A DNA stretch of 13,110 nt. Origin: Bacteroidota bacterium. Lineage in GTDB: Bacteria; Bacteroidota; Bacteroidia; Bacteroidales; FEN-979. Under the pieces are notes generated by a model that worked only from the letters and a program-made list of their open reading frames with translations, was not told where the DNA came from and searched no databases. The translations under genes and the position numbers were made by a program. Numbering within the stretch: position 1 is the stretch's first letter; every line of letters begins with the position of its first letter. Positions 7,412-13,110 of the stretch are shown piece by piece. The DNA lies in contig JAPLDN010000130.1 of assembly GCA_026391755.1 (NCBI GenBank), positions 1 through 13,110 of the forward strand, given 5' to 3'.

Positions 7412-9006
7412 CTACTTCACAAACTGCTTCGCATAATATTTAGCTGTAAGTTTTTCACCGGTCGCTTTTTCAATCATATCATTCCAGTAATACATGTTGG
7501 CAGGCATAAAAATCTTCGTTTTCAGATAATCTCCTACCGCTTTATTGTTTGTAAAGCTCTGTAGTTTGAAATCTTCACTCTTGATTACATTGGTCACAAT
7601 ATAAGCGTAAAGCTGTGAGGCAAGAAGCTCTCCCATCAGGTAATTATGATAATAACAGGGAACAGTTGCAATATGGATCTTGGTTGCCCAGTCAGGTTCG
7701 TTCCTGCCTTCGGGACGTTTAAGCAGCTGGTACTTCTCAACCATATCCCACCACAACTGGTTCAGGTCCTGGTCGGGATTCTCATACATACTCTTTTCAA
7801 AATGATACATAACCTGGGCCCAGCGGCTGAATACAAGCTGGTCAAGACGAAGGGTTTTGAAACAATTGTCGGCGATCTTCTTCTTTTCATCCTCACTGAT
7901 CCCTGCATTGTCCTTTAGCCATTGCGGGTTGGAAGAGAAACGCCCGAACATCATGGCAATGGCTTCTGTTGTAAAGGTATGGGCCGGATCGCGGACCACG
8001 AAAGGCAGATTGAAATCCTTGTACCTGTCGTACACTGAATGCCCGAATTCATGCAGCAAAGTGCCAATCCAGGTACTGTTTGGCTTCACATTGCATAATA
8101 CACGTTCATCGCCCAGCTTATCAATATCAGTGCAGAATGCATGCTGGTTCTTGCCCGCTTGTAATAAACATCAAGATCAACAGCATAAATCTTTGGGGCT
8201 TGCTGAAAGAATCGGTTCTGGTAATTCCAGGGCCTCAGCTCATCCTTGCTTTTAAGATTGTAATATTTCACGAAATAATCGTCAATCTCGCCTTTGGCCT
8301 GGGCAAAAGCACCTTTGGTCAGACTATCAAGCTCCTCGAAAATCTTCTTTACATCCTTGGGATCCTGGTCTCCCAGCGTAAGGCTCATCTCATGGTAATT
8401 CCTGAAGCCAAGGTCCCTGGCAACTTCGTTCCTCACCTTGACCAGCTTCTTCAGATCAGCTGCAACAAGGGGCCCTATCTTTTTCTGGGCTTCCCAAACT
8501 TCTTCCTGGTATTTAACGTCCTTTGAAGAACGGAGTACTTCTTCAACATCATTGTCGGATAATTTCTTCCCCTTTACTTCAGTCCTGAAATTGCTGTACT
8601 TCTGCTCAATCGCACTCTGCATGCGGATCATCTTGTTCAATTTGGCAGTATCGGCTTTAGCCATAATGAATGAGCGGTACAAGACATCCAGTTCGCGTGA
8701 CAAGAGGCTGTCGGAAATCAGCCCGGAAATCTTAATCTCTTCCAGTTTTTTCAGGTTTTCCTTATCGGCGTAAAAAGCCATCATCTTCATATTCAGGTCT
8801 TCCGATTTCTTGTAATCTTCAGGCTTACCAGATATTGAAGCATCCCAGGCCGCGATGGTAGTCTGTTTGTAAAGCGGAATGATAACCGAATCATGGTGAG
8901 CAATAAAAGCTCTGAGATCATTGTTCATTTTCTCTTTTTTTGAAGTGCAACTGCTGATTAACAACAGGCTGATTGCAAATAATACTAAAGTTTTCAGTGT
9001 TTTCAT
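7412..9006 (-). pseudogene. M2-family (ACE-like) peptidyl-dipeptidase lipoprotein, interrupted by one frameshift
   Basis: Two overlapping minus-strand frames encode one protein of about 531 aa. The N-terminal part (9006 to about 8158, 283 residues) has a lipoprotein signal ending in LLLISSC (lipid-anchored Cys20) and M2-family text such as GPLVAADLKKLVKVRNEVARDLG. It goes out of frame just after YYK and stops at 8086. The C-terminal part resumes in the next frame with AGKNQHAFCTDIDKLGD, a typical M2 block, well upstream of the GTG at 8089. It holds the zinc site HEFGH (8053-8039) with a third ligand Glu 29 residues on (TTEAIA). KIHIATVPCYY resembles the ACE substrate-binding Lys/His/Tyr region. 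M2 enzymes release dipeptides from peptide C-termini; this one would act at the periplasmic or outer-membrane surface. One missing base (probably AAA read as AA) explains the break. Whether it is a true mutation or a sequence error cannot be told here. The gene lies 64 bp downstream of cysS. Confidence 0.85.
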
Positions 9007-9036
9007 GTATCCTGATTTTTTGATAGGTTTCGATTT

Positions 9037-9084
9037 TGATAGTTAGATGACTAGATATCCAGTTATCCAGCTATCCGTTTATCC
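9037..9084 (-). repeat. Degenerate 8-bp tandem repeat at the cysS 3' end
   Basis: Read on the minus strand, GGATAAAC, GGATAGCT, GGATAACT and GGATATCT follow one another in perfect register (9084-9053). Two more decayed units, AGTCATCT and AACTATCA, follow (9052-9037). The stop codon of cysS (TAG, 9073-9071) lies inside the second unit, so the array supplies its last codons and most of the gap to the peptidase gene. Confidence 0.75.
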
Positions 9085-10588
9085 CTTTCAACTCCCAGAT
9101 GCTCCCTTCTTTCCCGTCCTTCACCGTGATCTGCAACTTCTGCAATGTATCCCTGATCTGGTCGGATGTACCCCAGTCCTTTTTCTCCCTCGAATCCTGC
9201 CTTATCTTCAGTACAAGTTCCATAAGCCCTTTGAGGTATTCAGAATTGTCGCCCGAAAGCTCGTTCTTCAACCCAAGAATTTCGTACACAAAAGTCTCAA
9301 CGGTTTGTTTCAGCAACTTAAGGTCATCAGCAGACAAAGATTCTTTTTTATCATTAACCGAATTGATGATCCTCACCATTTCAAAAAGGTTTGCGATCAC
9401 AATAGGGCTGTTAAAATCATCGTTCATAGCCTCGTAACAGGCGTCACGTAAAGCCGGGAGCCGGGAATCGGGAGCCGGGTAATGAAATCCTGCATCCTGC
9501 ATCCCGGATCCCGGATCCCGGTCCAATAGTTTGTCAAGGCTCTCAATTGCTGCAAACAATCTTTTCAGCCCCTTTTCGGCTGCCTGTAACGCTTCATTTG
9601 AGAAATCAAGGGTACTTTTATAATGCGCCTGGAGGATGAAAAAGCGGATTGTCATCGGGGAGTATGCCTGGGTAAGGCCGGGATGAGACCCGTTGAAGAA
9701 TTCATCGAGGGTGATAAAATTCCCCAGCGACTTACCCATCTTCTGGCCGTTAATAGTAACCATATTATTATGCATCCAGTACTTTACCGATTCATGGCCA
9801 AGAGCAGCCTGGTTCTGGGCAATTTCCGATTCATGGTGGGGAAAAAGAAGATCCATCCCTCCCCCGTGAATGTCGAAATATTCTCCCAGATACCTCGCAC
9901 CCATTGCGGAACATTCAATATGCCATCCCGGGAAGCCGTCGCTCCATGGCGAAGGCCAGCGCATAATGTGTTCAGGCTGGGCTTTTTTCCATAAGGCAAA
10001 GTCAGCCGGATTGCGTTTTTCATCCTGGCCTTCCAACTCTCTTGTGTTCGATAACAGATCCTCAAGGACCCGGCCCGAGAGTTTGCCATAAGTATATTCG
10101 CGGCTGTATTTTTCTGTATCGAAATAAACAGATCCATTAACCTCATACCCAAAGCCGGCTTCCAGTATCTTCTTTATAAACTCAATCTGCTCGATGATAT
10201 GTCCCGAAGCCCTTGGCTCGATACTGGGCCGTTTCACATTAAGGGCATCCATGAACACAAAATACCGGTCGGCATAATACTGGGCCACCTCCATAGGTTC
10301 AAGCTGTTCAAGCCGCGCTTTCTTGGCAATTTTATCCTCCCCCTCATCAAGGTCATGCTCAAGGTGCCCCACATCGGTGATATTCCTTATATACCTGACC
10401 TTATAATCCAGATGCTGCAAATATCGCAAAACAAGGTCGAAAGTAATTGCAGGTCTCGCATGACCGAGATGCGGGTCACCATAAACAGTCGGGCCGCAAA
10501 CATACATCCCCACAAAAGGCGGATTCAAAGGCTCGAATTTTTCTTTCCGTCGAGAGAGGGTATTATAAAGAAACAGGCTTGATTCCAT
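9071..10588 (-). CDS. cysS: Cysteinyl-tRNA synthetase
   Basis: 505 aa class I aminoacyl-tRNA synthetase that charges tRNA-Cys with cysteine in the cytoplasm. The HIGH signature appears as HLGH (residues 40-43) in DPHLGHARPAITFD. The signature lysine loop is KMGKS (283-287), a variant I associate with Bacteroidota, within GQKMGKSLGNFITL. The zinc ligands expected from the E. coli enzyme are all present: Cys31 (YVCGPTVYG), Cys226 (HIECSAMG), His251 and Glu255 (HHESE). The DALR-like anticodon-binding helical region and a C-terminal DWGTSDQIRD/WELK segment follow. Residues about 357-380 are encoded by a heptamer DNA array and replace the usual variable linker; the last few residues (GING) come from an octamer array. 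Flanking conserved text (CYEAMNDDFNSPIVIANLFE) is intact, so the enzyme is probably functional. The ATG at 10588 lies about 13 nt from the predicted transcription start. Confidence 0.97.
   Translation of the reverse strand: MESSLFLYNTLSRRKEKFEPLNPPFVGMYVCGPTVYGDPHLGHARPAITFDLVLRYLQHLDYKVRYIRNITDVGHLEHDLDEGEDKIAKKARLEQLEPMEVAQYYADRYFVFMDALNVKRPSIEPRASGHIIEQIEFIKKILEAGFGYEVNGSVYFDTEKYSREYTYGKLSGRVLEDLLSNTRELEGQDEKRNPADFALWKKAQPEHIMRWPSPWSDGFPGWHIECSAMGARYLGEYFDIHGGGMDLLFPHHESEIAQNQAALGHESVKYWMHNNMVTINGQKMGKSLGNFITLDEFFNGSHPGLTQAYSPMTIRFFILQAHYKSTLDFSNEALQAAEKGLKRLFAAIESLDKLLDRDPGSGMQDAGFHYPAPDSRLPALRDACYEAMNDDFNSPIVIANLFEMVRIINSVNDKKESLSADDLKLLKQTVETFVYEILGLKNELSGDNSEYLKGLMELVLKIRQDSREKKDWGTSDQIRDTLQKLQITVKDGKEGSIWELKGING
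9452..9521 (-). repeat. Ten-unit heptamer array inside the cysS coding region
   Basis: On the minus strand, ten 7-base units run in register: CCGGGAT three times, GCAGGAT twice, TTCATTA, then CCCGGCT, CCCGATT, CCCGGCT, CCCGGCT. The frame is open throughout. Because 7 is not a multiple of 3, the encoded peptide (about residues 357-380 of the synthetase) has no short period. It lies in the linker between the catalytic domain and the conserved CYEAMNDD helix. Confidence 0.85.
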
Positions 10589-10607
10589 AGTGTTGCGATT
10601 CGCCCTT

Positions 10608-10615
10608 CAAAGTTA
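10608..10615 (-). promoter_or_regulatory. -7 promoter element of cysS
   Basis: The minus strand reads TAACTTTG here, an exact match to TAnnTTTG. Transcription would start near 10601, giving a leader of about 13 nt before the ATG at 10588. No convincing TTTG -33 element lies at the usual distance upstream. Confidence 0.5.
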
Positions 10616-10681
10616 GGAATATTTTGAATTTTACGATTATCGCTCATCCTAAAAGTGGAGTGACAACGAATACCTCATTAT

Positions 10682-10712
10682 TTTGAAATTGTATCAGAAT
10701 GAATTATTTTTA
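10682..10712 (+). promoter_or_regulatory. Probable promoter of the glycosyltransferase gene
   Basis: TTTG (10682-10685) is followed after 19 bp by TATTTTTA (10705-10712), one mismatch from TAnnTTTG. Transcription would start near 10719, upstream of the ATG at 10736 but downstream of the in-frame TTG at 10715, which supports the ATG as the start. Confidence 0.45.
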
Positions 10713-10735
10713 TCTTGTTTTTATCTGTGCCCGCC

Positions 10736-12289
10736 ATGAACAACCAGAACGGACCCTTCCCACGCTTTTCTCCCTGGGTGGCAGTTATTGCAATCTTCAA
10801 CATCCTGCTCCATTTTGTCTTTTACAATACCCTTGGGTTTCACCGTGATGAACTCCTGTATTTCTCCCTGGGACAGCACCTGAGCGCAGGTTATGCCTCG
10901 GTTCCTCCTTTCATTGGTTTCATGGCCTGGCTGATGATCAAAACATTGGGTTATTCACTTTTTGCATGCAGGATAATTCCGATACTTCTGGGAGGTCTCA
11001 TGGTGCTGCTTACCGGTGCAATTGCAAGGGAACTTATGGGAAAACAATATGCACAGCTTATCGCTGCAACCGCTTTTGTAGTCACTCCCTTTAACCTCCG
11101 CACTTATATGTTGTTTATGCCGGTCTGTTTCGACTGCTTCTTCTGGAGCCTCCTCATTTTTATTATGCTGAAATGGATAAATACACATGAAAATAAATAT
11201 CTCTTGTTCCTCGGACTTGCATCAGGAATAGCCATGCTCAACAAGTACCTGATTGCAGTGGAATTGTTTGCGATCCTGATTGTATTTGTGTTCTCTCCTT
11301 ACAGAAAGATCTTTGCAAATAAATATTTCTATTTTGCTTGCCTGCTGGCTATTATGGTTTTCCTCCCAAACCTCATCTGGCAGCTGAAAAACAACCTTCC
11401 GGTGTTTACCCATATGCAAGCGCTTCACGACAGCCAGCTGGTGCATGTCGACCGTACGTCATTTTTTACTGATCAGATATTCATCATAGTAATGGCTGCC
11501 CTGCTGGTAATACCCGGCATCGTAGACCTGTCATTGTCCAAAACCATGAAACAATATCGTCCGCTTTTCCTGGCCAGCATTCTCTCTTTTCTTATCATCG
11601 CCCTCCTAAGAGGAAAAAGCTACTATACCATCGGCTTGTTCCCTTTCTGGATAGCAGCCGGTGGGGTTTACTATGAATCTGCAACCCGGCGGACTTTTAT
11701 CCGCATCCTGCTTCCGGCATCCATGGTTCTGCTTACAATTCCCATCCTTCCCATGGGCATTCCTGTTTATCATGCTCCTAAGCTGGCGGATTACTTTGCA
11801 GGTGCGAAACAAACAACCGGTTTCGACATGGCGCTTCGCTGGGAAACCGGCCGCATCCATTCTCTTCCCCAGGATTATGCCGATATGCTGGGCTGGGATG
11901 AGATCGCTGCCGGTGCCGCAAAAGCTTATTCACAGGTTCCTGACAAAAGCGCCTGCATGATCTATGCCGAATATTACGGGCGGGCAGGAGCAGTCATGGT
12001 CCTGGGGAAAAAATACCATCTGCCCGAACCGGCTTGCTTTTCGGAAAGTTTTTTCTACTGGTTGCCGCGCCATCCGCATACAGAGATAAAAACATTGATC
12101 TATATTAACCGTGAATTGGGGGCGGATGTTCATGATCTGTTCGCCGAATGCCGGCTTGTTGCAAGTGTTAACGACACACTTGCCAGGGAATACGGAACGG
12201 GGATCTGGTTGTGCACAAACCCGCATTCCAGTTTCAATGCATTCTGGGAGCAAAGAGTAAAACAAATCCCTAACCCGTTTTACCATTGA
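10736..12289 (+). CDS. GT39/PMT_2 (ArnT-like) integral-membrane glycosyltransferase
   Basis: 517 aa from the ATG at 10736. An in-frame TTG at 10715 would add seven residues but precedes the predicted transcript start. The first membrane helix (about 14-32) is followed by FHRDELLYFSLGQHLSAGY and VPPFIG, the first periplasmic loop of PMT_2-type transferases; Asp38 of HRDE is the expected catalytic residue. About ten further hydrophobic segments follow up to roughly residue 350. A soluble C-terminal domain (about 350-517) contains DMLGWDEIA and YAEYYGRAGAVMVLG, typical of the periplasmic tail in bacterial relatives. Known family members move a sugar from a polyprenyl-phosphate donor to a protein or lipid on the periplasmic side. 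The acceptor here cannot be told: no glycan operon adjoins it, and it diverges from cysS. A role in modifying secreted proteins or lipid A is possible but unproven. Confidence 0.88.
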   Translation: MNNQNGPFPRFSPWVAVIAIFNILLHFVFYNTLGFHRDELLYFSLGQHLSAGYASVPPFIGFMAWLMIKTLGYSLFACRIIPILLGGLMVLLTGAIARELMGKQYAQLIAATAFVVTPFNLRTYMLFMPVCFDCFFWSLLIFIMLKWINTHENKYLLFLGLASGIAMLNKYLIAVELFAILIVFVFSPYRKIFANKYFYFACLLAIMVFLPNLIWQLKNNLPVFTHMQALHDSQLVHVDRTSFFTDQIFIIVMAALLVIPGIVDLSLSKTMKQYRPLFLASILSFLIIALLRGKSYYTIGLFPFWIAAGGVYYESATRRTFIRILLPASMVLLTIPILPMGIPVYHAPKLADYFAGAKQTTGFDMALRWETGRIHSLPQDYADMLGWDEIAAGAAKAYSQVPDKSACMIYAEYYGRAGAVMVLGKKYHLPEPACFSESFFYWLPRHPHTEIKTLIYINRELGADVHDLFAECRLVASVNDTLAREYGTGIWLCTNPHSSFNAFWEQRVKQIPNPFYH

Positions 12290-12380
12290 ATTATTCATCC
12301 CTCTCCCCTGAACAATAAATTTACAACGCATGCCGGTTTTCATTCAACCATTTGCTAAAATCTTCACAGAACTTCCTACT

Positions 12381-12428
12381 TTTGCATCGAAAAAATAATC
12401 ATTTGTACATTGTAACTAGTACATTGTA
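12381..12428 (+). promoter_or_regulatory. Promoter/operator region of the threonine dehydrogenase gene with twin TACATTGTA dyads
   Basis: TACATTGTA, a 4-1-4 perfect dyad, occurs at 12406-12414 and 12420-12428 (14-bp period; with the preceding G the direct repeat is 10 bp). TTTG at 12381-12384 can serve as the -33 element, and TACATTGT at 12406 is a partial match to the -7 element at a spacing of 21 bp. One dyad would overlap the promoter core and the other the start site, the layout of a repressor-controlled promoter. The leader to the ATG at 12444 would be about 20-25 nt. The regulator is unknown. Confidence 0.5.
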
Positions 12429-12443
12429 CATAAACAGATAACT

Positions 12444-13110
12444 ATGGAAAAGATTCTCGTCATCGGCTGCTCCGGACAGATTGGCTCGGAACTCACACTT
12501 GAACTGCGAAAAATTTACGGAAAATCAAATGTTATTGCAACCGATATCCGGCCTGCCCCTGCAGATATAAGCGAAAGCGGGCCCTTTGAAATACTCGACG
12601 TCCTCGATGCCTCAAAACTCCAGCTTATCTGCGAGCATGAAAAGATAACCCAGGTTTACCACCTTGCAGCAATCCTTTCGGGCAATGCCGAGAAACGCCC
12701 TATGCCTTCATGGGATATCAATATGCGCAGCCTGTTTAACGTGCTTGAAATTGCGAGGGAAATAAAACTTAAACGGGTTTTCTGGCCCAGCTCCATTGCA
12801 GTATTCGGCCCCACTACCCCGCGTTTTGATACACCCCAGTATACAATAATGGAACCGAATACGGTTTACGGCATAAGCAAACTGGCCGGAGAACGTTGGA
12901 TTGAATATTATTTTCACAAGTATGGTGTTGATACCCGCAGCCTGCGTTACCCCGGGCTGATCAGTTACAAAACCGAAGCCGGAGGCGGTACAACCGACTA
13001 CGCTGTCGAGATTTTCTACGAAGCCATCCGTCATAATAAATATGAATGTTTCCTAGGCCCCGATTCAGCTCTTCCGATGATGTTCATGAGCGATGCAATA
13101 AAAGCTACCA
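12444..13110 (+). CDS. tdh: L-threonine 3-dehydrogenase, SDR (epimerase-like) type, 3' partial
   Basis: The frame is open from the ATG at 12444 to the window end, giving 222 codons; family members are about 310-320 aa, so roughly a third is missing. The N-terminus has the Rossmann NAD-binding motif GCSGQIG (8-14) and an acidic residue after strand 2 (ATDIRP). HLAAILSG (73-80), PSSIAVFG (115-122) and the catalytic pair YGISK (Tyr142, Lys146) mark an extended SDR. RYPGLISYKTEAGGGTTDYA and KYECFLGPDSALPMMFMSDA are characteristic of the Bacteroidota SDR-type threonine dehydrogenases rather than of UDP-sugar epimerases. The enzyme oxidises L-threonine with NAD+ to 2-amino-3-ketobutyrate, which a CoA ligase (Kbl) cleaves to glycine and acetyl-CoA; kbl is not in view. 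The upstream twin dyads suggest controlled expression. Confidence 0.9.
   Translation, partial: MEKILVIGCSGQIGSELTLELRKIYGKSNVIATDIRPAPADISESGPFEILDVLDASKLQLICEHEKITQVYHLAAILSGNAEKRPMPSWDINMRSLFNVLEIAREIKLKRVFWPSSIAVFGPTTPRFDTPQYTIMEPNTVYGISKLAGERWIEYYFHKYGVDTRSLRYPGLISYKTEAGGGTTDYAVEIFYEAIRHNKYECFLGPDSALPMMFMSDAIKAT

Noticed and set aside
8080..8526. Plus-strand ORF of 148 codons antisense to the M2 peptidase gene
   Set aside because: No recognisable domain; it is the antisense shadow of a gene whose opposite strand carries clear M2 motifs in both of its frames.
9784..10152. Minus-strand ORF of 122 codons in another frame of cysS
   Set aside because: The cysS frame carries the full synthetase signature across this stretch; the alternative frame has no recognisable content.
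10715..10735. TTG start adding seven residues to the glycosyltransferase
   Set aside because: It lies at or before the predicted transcription start, and the ATG at 10736 gives a normal N-terminus before the first membrane helix.
12708..13034. Minus-strand ORF of 108 codons opposite the threonine dehydrogenase gene
   Set aside because: The plus strand encodes continuous, well-conserved SDR motifs throughout this region.

Overview
The window looks like chromosomal DNA of a Bacteroidota bacterium, probably an environmental lineage near Bacteroidales. The evidence is two secreted proteins with the type IX secretion (T9SS, Por-type) C-terminal sorting domain, a TPR-membrane-HTH regulator of the kind common in this phylum, a cysteinyl-tRNA synthetase with the KMGKS variant of the KMSKS loop, an SDR-type L-threonine dehydrogenase, promoter elements fitting TTTG / TAnnTTTG, and almost no Shine-Dalgarno sequences. 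No tRNA, rRNA, CRISPR array, transposase or phage gene was seen.

Left third (1-7302, all + strand): a 5'-truncated secreted multidomain protein (A), a membrane-anchored TPR/LuxR-like regulator, and a full-length paralogue of A (B, 1047 aa). A and B share the same domain order: propeller-like repeats, Big2-like Ig domain, FN3-like domain, three PKD-like modules, one more Ig-like module and the T9SS tail. They therefore look like a duplicated pair flanking their possible regulator. Upstream of B are two 12-bp direct repeats bracketing a 15-bp dyad, followed by a TAnnTTTG promoter element; this is the best operator candidate for the adjacent regulator. Two strong hairpins (7321-7395) end this block and separate it from the convergent minus-strand genes.

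Middle (7412-10588, - strand): cysS is followed 64 bp downstream by a lipoprotein M2-family (ACE-like) metallopeptidase that is split by one frameshift near 8158. cysS itself carries a 70-bp array of ten degenerate heptamers in its linker region, and its stop codon lies inside an array of octamers.

Right part (10736-13110, + strand): a GT39/PMT_2-like integral-membrane glycosyltransferase diverges from cysS. It is followed by the start of an SDR-type L-threonine 3-dehydrogenase gene, which runs off the window end. Its promoter region holds two copies of the dyad TACATTGTA, one overlapping the probable -7 element, suggesting repression. Apart from the A/regulator/B set, these genes are housekeeping or metabolic and show no obvious functional link.
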